From Chloroflexales bacterium ZM16-3 (lineage in GTDB: Bacteria > Chloroflexota > Chloroflexia > Chloroflexales > Chloroflexaceae), in NCBI GenBank assembly GCA_004138175.2, contig RYFE02000038.1, forward strand, positions 1 through 46,448: 46,448 nucleotides of DNA. Reading direction: 5' to 3'. The notes beneath the pieces were generated by a model, which was not told the origin of the DNA, made no database searches, and saw only the letters and a list, made by a program, of their open reading frames with translations. Numbering within the stretch: position 1 is the first letter of the stretch; the number at the start of each line of letters is the position of its first letter. Positions 6,902-14,893 of the stretch are shown piece after piece. A program made the position numbers and the translations under genes.

Positions 6902-9900
6902 CTAGGGAATGATTTGCGCTCCCTCTTCCCTCACTTTTTTGAGGGCATCCCGTTTCGCGAGGTTGAGTCGGCAGATGTTGGCGTAGGCGCAGAATGAGGG
7001 GCACTCGCCGCTGGGGCTCACGGGGAAGCGGCCGGTGCGGGCACCGGTGATGGCTTTGCCCAGGCTCGTGCGTAGTGATTGCTCGGCATCAGTGCGATTG
7101 GCGGAGGTGAGCGCCTTGCTGCGTCTGCCGCTGCCGAGGGCGAGGTAGCCAGCCTGGGCGACCGGCTGCCCGGGAGCCAGGATCTGCTCGGCGGCCAGTG
7201 TGTAGACGGTGAGCTGGACATCTCGGCCGTTCAGGGTGTCGCCAAGGTTCGGCGGCGTGCTGCCGCTCTTGTAGTCGATCAGGGCCAGGCTGCCGTCGGC
7301 GGCCCGGTCGATGCGGTCGATCCGCCCGATGATCAGGGCTGGGCCAGCGGATGTGTCGATCTGGAGCGGCTGGTGGCCCCGGCCTATGCCGAAGCTTGTC
7401 TCGGTGTCGGTGGGCGTGTACTGTTCCCAGCCGTCGCTAGCGCGCAGGCTGCGGCGGAGGGCGCGGGCAAGGGTGCCGCGCAGGTCGGCCTGCTCCCATT
7501 CCCAGAGCGGCCCCGGCTCGAAGCCGTAGGTCTGCGGCGCGGTGGACAGAACCTCGGCGGCGGCGGCGGCTAGGTCGGCCAGGTAGGCATCCTCATGAGC
7601 CTCGGCGGCGGGCATGTCGCGCGCGGCCCAGCGCCGCCCGGCGCTGGAGAGGATCGCGTGGAGCAGCCGCCCCCGTCCGGCCTGGGCCATGCCCTCCTCG
7701 GGCTCGCCGGGCTGTCGGAGGCCCAGGATGTGGGAGGCGGCGAAGCGGAACGGGCAGATCGTGTAGTCGTTGATCTGGGTGACGCTCCACTGGTGCGCGG
7801 GGCCGAAGCGCTGGCTGAGCTGGGCGATAACCTGCGGGCTGTCGAGGATTCCCTCGTGGGGGCCGTACTCGCCGAAGCCCTCGCGCTCGCGCTCGATCTG
7901 GCAGGCGCGGGCGACGTGGGCGTGGAGCGGGTCGTCTGGATCGGGGGGCTGACCCGGCTTGGCGACCATGAGGGCGATCAGGCGCTCCTGGGGCGATGCG
8001 GCTTCGGCGAGATCGGGCGCGCTGCCTGCTTGGATGCGGTGCTTTGGGATGCTGCCTTTTATGAAGCGACCGAGCAGGTCGCGCAGGTAGGGCGATGGTT
8101 CGAGCGGGTTGCCGCCCTCGTCGAGGCGGGTGTAGCAGAGGGCGAGGCTCTGCTGGGCGCGGGTGACTGCCTCGTAGAAGAGGGTGCGCTCGTCGGCGGG
8201 TGCGTTAGCGGGCAGGGGGACGCCGCGCGCTGCCAGAGTTTCTCGTTCGCGGCGGGTGTAGAAGGCGGGCGCGGGCAGCCGGGCGGGGAACTCGCCCTCG
8301 GCGAGGCCGATCAGAACGACGTGGGGGAAGCAGGCGCTGCGGGCGGCCAGCGCGTCAAGGGCGGCCACGTATCCCTGCTCGGGCGACTGCTGGCCGTAGC
8401 TGGCGGCGCTGATCGTGGCCTGGAGATCAGACAGGAAGGCGCTGTAGCTCTGGGGCGGCTCCTGGAGCATGCGGGATGATTCGGCGAGGTCGGATAGGAC
8501 TCTGCGCAGCCGCTCGGCCTGGGCGGGGGTGAACGGGAGTCGGGAGTCGGGAGTCGGGAGTCGGGAGTCGGGAGTCGGGAGTCGGGAGTCGGGAGTCGGG
8601 AGTCGGGAGTCGCCCCCTGCCTCTGCGCTGTGATCATCGGCGCTGCCAGGGTTGTCGCTCCAGCTTAGAAGTTGCCGTGTCCACTCGACATAACCTGCTG
8701 GCGTGGCGGTGGCGGGCGGGGTGAGCCAGGTGACGAAGGCGGCGAGCAGGGCGAGGAGGGCGGTCGCCTCGGCGGGGGTGATGGCGGGGCCGTCTAGGTC
8801 GTCGTCGGGCGGGGGCGGGTTGTCGGCGAGGCGCTGGAGCAGGGCGCGCAGGCGGTCGAGCCGACCGGCGTAGCCCCCGGCGCGGGTGGCGCGGTCGAGC
8901 AGGCTGGCGGCTATGGTGAAGCTGGGGATGTTCGGCAGGTCGGCACCGACGAGCGATGGGCTGTGCGTGCCGAGGTCGCGCCAGCACTCGACGAGGGCGC
9001 GGCGCGGGTAGCCGGAGCTTGGCAGGCTGAGCAGGGAGAGCAGGGAGACGATGGGCGGGGCCTCGGCGAGGGGCAGCCCGGCGACGATGGCCAGGGGCAG
9101 GCTGTACTCGGCGGCGACCTCGCGGAGCAGCGGCGCGTAGGGCGCGGCGCTGCGGAAGATGACGGCGATGTCCTCGGGGGCGGTGCCTTCGCGCAGCAGG
9201 CGGCGGACATGGCGCAGGGCGGCGCGCACCTCGCGCTCGCGGTCGGGCGCGCTGATGAGCTGGATGGCCCCGCCCGCGTCGGCTGGGGGATGATCGGCGA
9301 GATCGAAGAGGCTGGCCTCGGCGTGGGCGAGGGGCGGCAGCGGGGATGTGGCGCGCGGCAGCTGCTTTAGCTGCGCCTCGGGCAGGGCGGCGCGCAGGGC
9401 GGCCAGGGTAGCGATGAAGCGGCGGTGGGCCGGGCGGGCGTCGGGGCCTCCGGTGAGTGTTATCAGGCTGCGCTCGGCGCGGTCGCAGAGGGCGCGCAGA
9501 AGGTTCATCTGGAGAGGGGTAAACTGGTCGAAGCCGTCGACGATGAGGAGCGCGAGGTCGGCGAGGGGCGGGCTGGCGGACTGGAGGATGTCGATGGCGC
9601 GGGCCATGCGCCCGGCCTCGTCCTCGACGCCGATCCGGATAAGGGCGGCCTGGTAGGCGGCGTAGATCGCGGCGAGGTCGGTGTCATAGCTGCCGACGGA
9701 GGCAGCCCCCAGCGACTCAGGGGCGATCTGGGCGGCCTGGAGATCGTCGATCAGGGCGAGGGTGTCGGCGACGAGCCCGGCCTTGTGGGCCACGGGCGCG
9801 AGCTGCGGGATGGCGCCCTCGTCGGCGAGGCGGCGCAGCTCGGCGCGCAGCAGGCGGGCGCGCAAGGTGGGGGTTGCCTGCGGCAGCTCGGCCGCTGCCT

Positions 9901-10117
9901 CTTTCAGGATGATGCTGACGAGGCGGGACGGCTGACACAGCGAGGCGCGGGAAATTCTATCGCGCACCTGAGGGGCCAGCTTATCGCGGTGGAGCCCGCT
10001 GGGAACCAAGAGTATGGCCCGGCCGCGCCGAGGCTCCGCCATCCCCGCAAGGGCGGCTATGGTCTTGCCAGCAGCTGCGGGGGCAAGTAGGATGGTGATG
10101 TCGGGTGCATGGGGCAT
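6902..10117 (-). CDS. AddB/RecB-like ATP-dependent nuclease subunit with PD-(D/E)XK domain
   Basis: A protein of about 1071 residues. The N-terminus carries a P-loop-like A-P-A-A-A-G-K-T, in which the usual first glycine is alanine, followed by inactive-helicase-like segments (L-L-I-V-D-G-F-D-Q-F as Walker-B-like). The C-terminus is a RecB-type nuclease: I-G-R-I-D-R-I-D-R, then L-I-D-Y-K-S-G (catalytic D and D-x-K). Cysteines at Y-T-I-C-P-F-R-F and C-P-S-F-C-A-Y-A-N-I-C match the 4Fe-4S staple of AddB. Expected role: double-strand end resection with an AddA helicase-nuclease, which is not in the window. The ATG at 10117 is preferred because a TATAAT (10164-10169) lies inside the longer frame starting at 10180. 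A run of DSRLPTP heptapeptides interrupts the middle (see 8535-8611). Confidence 0.8.
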   Translation of the reverse strand: MPHAPDITILLAPAAAGKTIAALAGMAEPRRGRAILLVPSGLHRDKLAPQVRDRISRASLCQPSRLVSIILKEAAAELPQATPTLRARLLRAELRRLADEGAIPQLAPVAHKAGLVADTLALIDDLQAAQIAPESLGAASVGSYDTDLAAIYAAYQAALIRIGVEDEAGRMARAIDILQSASPPLADLALLIVDGFDQFTPLQMNLLRALCDRAERSLITLTGGPDARPAHRRFIATLAALRAALPEAQLKQLPRATSPLPPLAHAEASLFDLADHPPADAGGAIQLISAPDREREVRAALRHVRRLLREGTAPEDIAVIFRSAAPYAPLLREVAAEYSLPLAIVAGLPLAEAPPIVSLLSLLSLPSSGYPRRALVECWRDLGTHSPSLVGADLPNIPSFTIAASLLDRATRAGGYAGRLDRLRALLQRLADNPPPPDDDLDGPAITPAEATALLALLAAFVTWLTPPATATPAGYVEWTRQLLSWSDNPGSADDHSAEAGGDSRLPTPDSRLPTPDSRLPTPDSRLPFTPAQAERLRRVLSDLAESSRMLQEPPQSYSAFLSDLQATISAASYGQQSPEQGYVAALDALAARSACFPHVVLIGLAEGEFPARLPAPAFYTRRERETLAARGVPLPANAPADERTLFYEAVTRAQQSLALCYTRLDEGGNPLEPSPYLRDLLGRFIKGSIPKHRIQAGSAPDLAEAASPQERLIALMVAKPGQPPDPDDPLHAHVARACQIEREREGFGEYGPHEGILDSPQVIAQLSQRFGPAHQWSVTQINDYTICPFRFAASHILGLRQPGEPEEGMAQAGRGRLLHAILSSAGRRWAARDMPAAEAHEDAYLADLAAAAAEVLSTAPQTYGFEPGPLWEWEQADLRGTLARALRRSLRASDGWEQYTPTDTETSFGIGRGHQPLQIDTSAGPALIIGRIDRIDRAADGSLALIDYKSGSTPPNLGDTLNGRDVQLTVYTLAAEQILAPGQPVAQAGYLALGSGRRSKALTSANRTDAEQSLRTSLGKAITGARTGRFPVSPSGECPSFCAYANICRLNLAKRDALKKVREEGAQIIP
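8535..8611. repeat. Eleven perfect copies of heptamer GGGAGTC inside the AddB-like gene
   Basis: GGGAGTC is repeated 11 times without error (77 bases). On the coding (minus) strand it reads GACTCCC and gives repeated DSRLPTP between an Ala/Gly-rich linker and P-A-Q-A-E-R-L. Because 7 is not divisible by 3, all three frames of a strand give the same heptapeptide and none contains a stop. It lies in a linker between conserved blocks, so the protein probably tolerates it. Confidence 0.95.
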
Positions 10118-10163
10118 GGGTTTGTGGTAGGCTTTCTTTGTGAGTTGGGTGTTGAGTGTGGTC

Positions 10164-10193
10164 ATTATAGAGGATCTCATAATGTATCGTCAG
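10164..10193 (-). promoter_or_regulatory. Candidate promoter of the AddB-like gene
   Basis: On the minus strand a CTGACG box (10188-10193) stands 18 bases from a perfect TATAAT (10164-10169). A start of transcription a few bases on lies 40-50 bases before ATG 10117. The -35 box is only a partial match to TTGACA. The region overlaps the start of the divergent PIG-L gene. Confidence 0.45.
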
Positions 10194-11072
10194 ATAGAGA
10201 TGGCGGGCGGGGCGCGGCCGCGGGTGCTGGTGGTGCTGGCGCACCCGGACGATGAGAGCTTTGGGGCGGGCGGGACGCTGGCGCTCTATGCGTGGTGCGG
10301 GGCGGAGGTGCATCTGGTCTGCGCGACGGGCGGCGAGGAGGGGGAGATGGCGCCGGAGCTGCTGGAGGGCTACGGCTCGACGGCGGAGCGGCGGGCGGCG
10401 GAGCTGGACTGTGCGGCGCGGGCGCTGGGCCTGGCGAGCGTGACGATGATGGGCTACCGCGACTCGGGGATGCCGGGGGCGGAGGCGAACCGGCACCCGC
10501 AGGCGCTGTTCGCCCAGTCGCTGGATTCGGTGGCGGCGCGGGTGAATGCGGAGATCCGGCGGGTGCGGCCGCATGTGGTGATCACCTTTGACCCGATCGG
10601 CGGCTATCGCCACCCTGACCATATCGCCATCCAGCAGGCGACGGAGTTGGCCTTCTATACGGCGGGCGACCCGGCGCGCTACCCTGGCGATCTGCCAGCC
10701 TACGCGCCGCAGAAGCTCTACTTCCAGACCTTCTCGCGGGGCCTGCTGCGGCTGGCGGTGTGGCTGATGCCGCTGTTTGGGCGCGACCCCCGGCGCTTCG
10801 GGACGAATGGTGATATCGACCTGGCCTCGCTGGCCGAGGTGGACTTTCCGGTCCATGCTGTGATCGACTTCCTGCCGGTGGCGAAGGCCCGCGAGCAGGC
10901 GGGGGCATGCCACGTCAGCCAGGGCGGCGGGGGCGGCGGGGGGCTGCGCAGGCTTGTTGGGCGGGTGCTTCTGCTGCTCGGCGGGCGCGAGACGTTTATG
11001 CGGGCCTACCCTGAGCCGCCGCGCGGGCTGCGCGAGCGGGATCTGTTCGAGGGGGTGGACTTCGAGCGCTGA
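10182..11072 (+). CDS. PIG-L (LmbE-like) family deacetylase
   Basis: A 296-residue protein with the PIG-L/LmbE zinc motif A-H-P-D-D-E near residue 25 and the second ligand motif H-P-D-H-I near residue 145. Members remove acetyl groups from GlcNAc-type sugars in glycolipids, mycothiol/bacillithiol precursors or antibiotics; the substrate here is not evident. ATG 10182 is chosen because AGAGGA lies about eight bases upstream; ATG 10200 is also possible. An uninterrupted Gly run of about eight residues near position 250 is an odd low-complexity insert. It is divergent from the AddB-like gene with shared upstream DNA. Confidence 0.85.
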   Translation: MYRQIEMAGGARPRVLVVLAHPDDESFGAGGTLALYAWCGAEVHLVCATGGEEGEMAPELLEGYGSTAERRAAELDCAARALGLASVTMMGYRDSGMPGAEANRHPQALFAQSLDSVAARVNAEIRRVRPHVVITFDPIGGYRHPDHIAIQQATELAFYTAGDPARYPGDLPAYAPQKLYFQTFSRGLLRLAVWLMPLFGRDPRRFGTNGDIDLASLAEVDFPVHAVIDFLPVAKAREQAGACHVSQGGGGGGGLRRLVGRVLLLLGGRETFMRAYPEPPRGLRERDLFEGVDFER

Positions 11073-11210
11073 GCTTCCGCGCACTCAGCGACTCCGCGTG
11101 GATCTTAGCTCATCTTTAGCTTGCGGTCACAGGGGCTTTAACCTCCGGGGCGATACTCTTCCTATAGAGCGTAAGCTCTAACGAAGCATATAGCTCTGGA
11201 GGTAAGATAC

Positions 11211-12464
11211 ATGAACCGCTCGAAAATTATCGCCACCGCCCTGGCCGTGCCGACGGCCTTGGCTATCGCGGGCTGCTCGGCCATCAGCACCGGCACGCCG
11301 CCGCCGCAGGCCGCCGCCGCGCCCGCTGGCGCGCCTATCGCCTCGGCGGCACCCGCCACCGGTGGCACTGGCTCACTGGCCGCCTACGAAGGCACCTTGG
11401 AGCAGATCTACAGTCAGGTCAACCCCTCGGTCGTCCACGTTGAGGTGGTGGAGCAGGCAGCGGCCCAGCCCGCCATGCCCGACCCCTTCGGCCTCTTCAA
11501 CGGGCAGCAGGGCCAGCCGCAGGTGCAGGTCGGCTCGGGCTCGGGCTTCCTCTGGGATAACCAGGGTCACATCGTGACCAATAACCATGTGGTGGCCGGG
11601 GCCAGCAAGATCAGCGTCACCCTCTCCGACGGCACCACTGTGCAGGCCAGCGTGGTTGGTGCCGACCCGACTAGTGACCTGGCGGTGATCGCGGTTGACC
11701 CGCAGGCCACCGCCTCGCTCCAGCCGATCCAGGTTGGCGACTCGACCCAGGTGAAGGTTGGCCAGCTGGCCATCGCCATCGGCAACCCCTTCGGCCTGGA
11801 CGGCACCATGACCACCGGGATCATCAGCGCGATCGGCCGCTCGCTGCCCACGGGGAGCGGGAACGCGCCGAGCTACACCATCCCCAATGTCATCCAGACC
11901 GACGCCTCGATCAACCCAGGTAACTCAGGCGGCGTGCTGCTTGATGACGCCGGGCGGCTGATCGGCGTCACGGCGGCGATTGAGTCGCCGGTGCGCGCAT
12001 CCTCGGGCGTGGGCTTTGCCATCCCGGCGGCGGTCGTGCAGCAGGAGGTGCCTGGCTTGATCAAGGACGGGAAATATGAGCACCCCTGGATTGGGCTGAG
12101 CGGCTCGACCCTGAACCCGGATGAGGCCCAGGCGATGAGCCTGCCCGCAGGCCAGCGCGGCACCCTGGTGGCGACCGTGGTGAGCGGCGGGCCTGCCGAC
12201 AAGGCGGGGCTGCGCGGCAGCGACCGCCAGGTGACGATTAGCGGGATGCAGGCCCAGGTTGGCGGCGATGTGATCACCGCCGTGGATGGCCAGCCCGTGA
12301 AGAGCTTTGACGACCTGGTGGCCTATTTGGCCGACCACACCAAGGTCGGGCAGTCGGTGAAGGTTACGCTGCTGCGTGGCGGCAAGGAGCAGACGATTGA
12401 TCTGACTCTGGCGGCGCGGCCGAGCGACCCCGCCGGCGTGGCGAATAACACGGGCGGCAACTGA
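11211..12464 (+). CDS. HtrA/DegP-type serine protease lipoprotein with PDZ domain
   Basis: The 417-residue protein has a lipoprotein signal (L-A-I-A-G-C, Cys22), a Pro/Ala-rich linker, a trypsin-like domain (about 55-285) with catalytic triad H126 (T-N-N-H-V-V), D156 (S-D-L-A-V) and S239 (G-N-S-G-G), and one C-terminal PDZ domain (about 300-405). It should act outside the cytoplasmic membrane in protein quality control. GGAGG about eight bases before ATG 11211 fixes the start. The leader contains the short dyad AGAGC-GTAA-GCTCT just upstream of the ribosome binding site. tatA follows after 11 bases, so the two are probably co-transcribed. Confidence 0.93.
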   Translation: MNRSKIIATALAVPTALAIAGCSAISTGTPPPQAAAAPAGAPIASAAPATGGTGSLAAYEGTLEQIYSQVNPSVVHVEVVEQAAAQPAMPDPFGLFNGQQGQPQVQVGSGSGFLWDNQGHIVTNNHVVAGASKISVTLSDGTTVQASVVGADPTSDLAVIAVDPQATASLQPIQVGDSTQVKVGQLAIAIGNPFGLDGTMTTGIISAIGRSLPTGSGNAPSYTIPNVIQTDASINPGNSGGVLLDDAGRLIGVTAAIESPVRASSGVGFAIPAAVVQQEVPGLIKDGKYEHPWIGLSGSTLNPDEAQAMSLPAGQRGTLVATVVSGGPADKAGLRGSDRQVTISGMQAQVGGDVITAVDGQPVKSFDDLVAYLADHTKVGQSVKVTLLRGGKEQTIDLTLAARPSDPAGVANNTGGN

Positions 12465-12475
12465 AGGAGGGTGTG

Positions 12476-12658
12476 ATGGGCGATATCGGTGTCCCTGAGC
12501 TGCTGATCATCCTGGCGATCATTATGGTTGTGATCGGGCCAGGGAAGCTGGCTGGGCTTGGCAGCGCGCTCGGCAGATCCATCCGCGAGCTGCGCCAGGG
12601 GCTGCGGGATGAGCCTGTGCAGCACGACGAGGGCGCGCAGCCTGAAGCGACAAAATAG
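12476..12658 (+). CDS. tatA: Sec-independent translocase protein TatA/TatE
   Basis: The 60-residue protein has the Tat A/B layout: a short N-terminus, one transmembrane helix (E-L-L-I-I-L-A-I-I-M-V-V), a hinge F/G-P-G-K-L region (I-G-P-G-K-L), then an amphipathic helix and an acidic/polar tail. TatA forms the pore that moves folded twin-arginine substrates across the membrane. AAGGAGG ends five bases before ATG 12476; a GTG one codon earlier is in frame but less well spaced. No tatC lies in the window. It sits directly after the HtrA-like gene and ends at a strong hairpin. Confidence 0.9.
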   Translation: MGDIGVPELLIILAIIMVVIGPGKLAGLGSALGRSIRELRQGLRDEPVQHDEGAQPEATK

Positions 12659-12659
12659 T

Positions 12660-12706
12660 GATATAGTGGCGATACGGCGGCGGAGCCGCCGTATCGCCAC
12701 TATATC
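12660..12706. terminator. Perfect 22-bp hairpin after tatA
   Basis: The arms at 12660-12681 and 12685-12706 are exactly complementary with a GGA loop. The position directly after the tatA stop and before the next regulator gene suits a terminator, though no T-run follows. Confidence 0.65.
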
Positions 12707-12721
12707 TGTTAGAGATTCCCG

Positions 12722-13402
12722 ATGAGCCAACGCATACTGATAGTCGAGGACGAGGCGGAGATCGCGGGCTACCTGCGGCGCGGCCTCGTCTATGAGGGAT
12801 ACACGGTGGAGGTGGCGACCGGCGGGGCAGACGCTCTGGCGGCCGCCCGCGAGCGTCCGCCAGACCTGGTGATCCTCGACCTGGGGCTGCCCGATATTGA
12901 CGGCCTGGATGTGGCCCGCCGCCTGCGGGGCGGCCCGTCTCTGGCCATCCTCATGCTCACCGCCCGCGATGCGGTGGCCGACCGGGTGGCCGGCCTTGAG
13001 GGCGGCGCCGACGACTACCTGACGAAGCCCTTCGCCTTCGAGGAGCTGCTCGCCCGCGTCCATGTCCAGCTGCGCCGCCGCAGCGCTCAGCAGGAGCACG
13101 AGCTGCTCACCGTCGGCCCGCTGAGCCTCGACCCAGCCGCCCACGAGGTGCGGGTGGCGGGCCAGCGCGTCGAGCTGACCGCCAAAGAGTTTGAGGTGCT
13201 CGACATCTTCATACGCCACCCGCGCCAGGTGCTGACCCGCGAGCAGGTCTACGAGGGGGTCTGGGGCTACGACTTCGGCAGCGACAGCAATGTGCTGGAG
13301 GTGTATGTGCGCGCCCTGCGCCTGAAGCTGGAGGCCGCCGGGGCGCCGCGCATGATCCACACGGTGCGCGGGGTGGGCTACGCGCTGCGCGAGGATGCGT
13401 AG
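12722..13402 (+). CDS. OmpR-family response regulator
   Basis: 226 residues: a receiver with E9-D10-E11 acidic pocket and phospho-acceptor D53 (I-L-D-L-G-L-P), conserved T-x-K-P-F near residue 101-105, then an OmpR-type winged helix (E-L-T-A-K-E-F-E-V-L ... V-R-G-V-G-Y-A-L). Its stop codon is directly followed by the GTG of the kinase at 13403, so the two are translationally coupled and form a standard pair. The DNA targets are unknown; the upstream HtrA/TatA genes would be natural candidates for envelope stress control, but no site shows this. Confidence 0.92.
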   Translation: MSQRILIVEDEAEIAGYLRRGLVYEGYTVEVATGGADALAAARERPPDLVILDLGLPDIDGLDVARRLRGGPSLAILMLTARDAVADRVAGLEGGADDYLTKPFAFEELLARVHVQLRRRSAQQEHELLTVGPLSLDPAAHEVRVAGQRVELTAKEFEVLDIFIRHPRQVLTREQVYEGVWGYDFGSDSNVLEVYVRALRLKLEAAGAPRMIHTVRGVGYALREDA

Positions 13403-14848
13403 GTGCGCCGAACCCACTCACTGCGCACCCGCCTGGCCTTCGGCTACGGCCTCTTCTTCGCTGCCGTGCTTGTGCTGATGAGCGCCGGGGTCTACTGGCT
13501 GGTGCGCCAGGCTTTGCTCACCGAGGTCTCCCAGGAGCTTGCCGCCGCCGCCGAGCTGATCCAGCAGGACTTCGCCGCGAGCGCGGGGCCGCTGCCCGGC
13601 TTCTTTAGCGACCCTGATGTGCTCCTGAAGTCACTGCCGCCTCGGCTCACCGAGCTTGATACGCCAGCCTTCTATGTGCAGGTGAGCGACCTCGACGACC
13701 AGTTCAGCATTGGCTCGGCCAGCCTACGCGGGCAGCAGCTTCCCCGCACGCCCGAGGATCAGACGGCGGCGATGGGAGGCAGCACGACGACCAGGATCTT
13801 CCCGCTCGGGCGCGGGCGGGTGATCCAGCTCAGCGCGCCCCTGCTCGCCGGGGGCGCGGTGGTGGGCGTGCTCCAGGTGGCCCAGTCGCTCCGCCCGGTC
13901 GATCAGACCCTCCAGGTGCTCCTGGAGGGTCTGGCTATCACTGGGCTGATCGCCCTGGTGGCCGCCGTGCGCGGCGGGGTCTGGATCGTTAGCCGCTCGC
14001 TTGGGCCGGTGAACGAGATCACCTCCACCGCCCGCCAGATCTTCCAGGCCGCCGACCTGGCCCGCCGCGTGCCCGCCGCATCCGCCGCCGACGAGATCGG
14101 TGCCCTGGCCGACACGATCAACGCCATGCTAGAGCGGCTGGAGAGCCTCTTCACGGCCCAGCGCCGCTTTGTGGCCGATGTTAGCCACGAGCTGCGCACG
14201 CCGCTCACGGCCATGCGCGGGCACCTGGAGCTGCTCCAGCGCGGGGTGGTACGCGACGCCGAGGACCAGGCCGAGATGACGGCTGACCTGCTGCGCGAGG
14301 TGAACCGCCTGACCCGTATGGCCAATGACCTGCTGCTGCTGGCCCAGGCCGAGGTTGGCCTTCAGCTACGCTGCGCGCCTGTCGCGCTCGACGATCTGGT
14401 GCTTGAGGTGGTGCGTGAGCTGCGCCCCCTCGGCGAGGGCGTGGCCATGCGGCCGCAGCTTGCCGAGCAGGTGGCGATCAGCGGCGACCGCGACCGGATC
14501 AAGCAGGCGCTGATCAACCTAGTGGCCAATGCCATTCAGCATAGCCCCGTCGACGGCACGGTGACGGTGGCCCTCGACCAGGATGGCGAGTCGGCCTACC
14601 TACGGGTGCGCGACGAGGGCCAGGGCATTGCGCCCGAGGATCTGTCGCATGTCTTCGAGCGTTTCTACCGCGCCGACCGCGCCCGCGCCCAGCGCACCGG
14701 CGGCGCTGGCCTGGGGCTCGCGATCGTCCAGTGGGTTGCCCATGCCCACGGAGGCGAGGTTCTGGTTGAGAGCGCCCTTGGCAGCGGCGCGGCCTTCATC
14801 ATTCGCCTGCCGCTGAGCAGAGAACAGGAGACAGAGGACAGGGGATAG
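13403..14848 (+). CDS. Sensor histidine kinase with HAMP domain
   Basis: 481 residues from a GTG adjoining the regulator stop. Order: TM1 (about 15-38), an extracellular sensor of about 130 residues, TM2 (about 172-195), HAMP (195-250), HisKA with H262 (V-S-H-E-L-R-T-P-L) and HATPase_c with N-L-V-A-N-A-I-Q-H, D-E-G-Q-G-I and G-A-G-L-G-L-A-I. The EnvZ/BaeS-like layout suggests sensing of an envelope signal. The last residues (S-R-E-Q-E-T-E-D-R-G) are encoded by a degenerate 7-bp repeat (see 14823-14877) and are probably a recent extension of the C-terminus. Confidence 0.92.
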   Translation: MRRTHSLRTRLAFGYGLFFAAVLVLMSAGVYWLVRQALLTEVSQELAAAAELIQQDFAASAGPLPGFFSDPDVLLKSLPPRLTELDTPAFYVQVSDLDDQFSIGSASLRGQQLPRTPEDQTAAMGGSTTTRIFPLGRGRVIQLSAPLLAGGAVVGVLQVAQSLRPVDQTLQVLLEGLAITGLIALVAAVRGGVWIVSRSLGPVNEITSTARQIFQAADLARRVPAASAADEIGALADTINAMLERLESLFTAQRRFVADVSHELRTPLTAMRGHLELLQRGVVRDAEDQAEMTADLLREVNRLTRMANDLLLLAQAEVGLQLRCAPVALDDLVLEVVRELRPLGEGVAMRPQLAEQVAISGDRDRIKQALINLVANAIQHSPVDGTVTVALDQDGESAYLRVRDEGQGIAPEDLSHVFERFYRADRARAQRTGGAGLGLAIVQWVAHAHGGEVLVESALGSGAAFIIRLPLSREQETEDRG

Positions 14849-14877
14849 GACGAACATGGTCCGTATCCCCTGTTCTC
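14823..14877. repeat. Degenerate heptamer repeat (GACAGGR) with inverted copy
   Basis: Four consecutive 7-base units (AACAGGA, GACAGAG, GACAGGG, GATAGGA; 14823-14850) are followed by a 13-base spacer and the inverted sequence TATCCCCTGTTCTC (14864-14877). The first half encodes the last residues of the kinase; the second half is intergenic. The repeat - spacer - inverted repeat layout matches the other heptamer loci in this window. Confidence 0.7.
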
Positions 14878-14893
14878 TAGCTACCTACAGTCC

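Noticed and set aside
7595-8479. Long plus-strand open frame (about 294 codons)
   Set aside because: It lies fully antisense to the AddB-like gene, has Gly/Ala/Arg-biased composition typical of mirror frames in G+C-rich DNA, and no recognisable motif. The frame at 9425-10090 was dropped for the same reason.
8535-8611. Possible CRISPR or satellite array
   Set aside because: Units are 7 bases with no spacers, so it is a simple tandem repeat; the DUF512 array (28213-28334) is rejected for the same reason.
11211-14848. Envelope-stress regulon of HtrA/TatA by the downstream regulator/kinase pair
   Set aside because: Adjacency only; a strong hairpin separates the units and no shared binding site was seen, so it is not reported as a finding.
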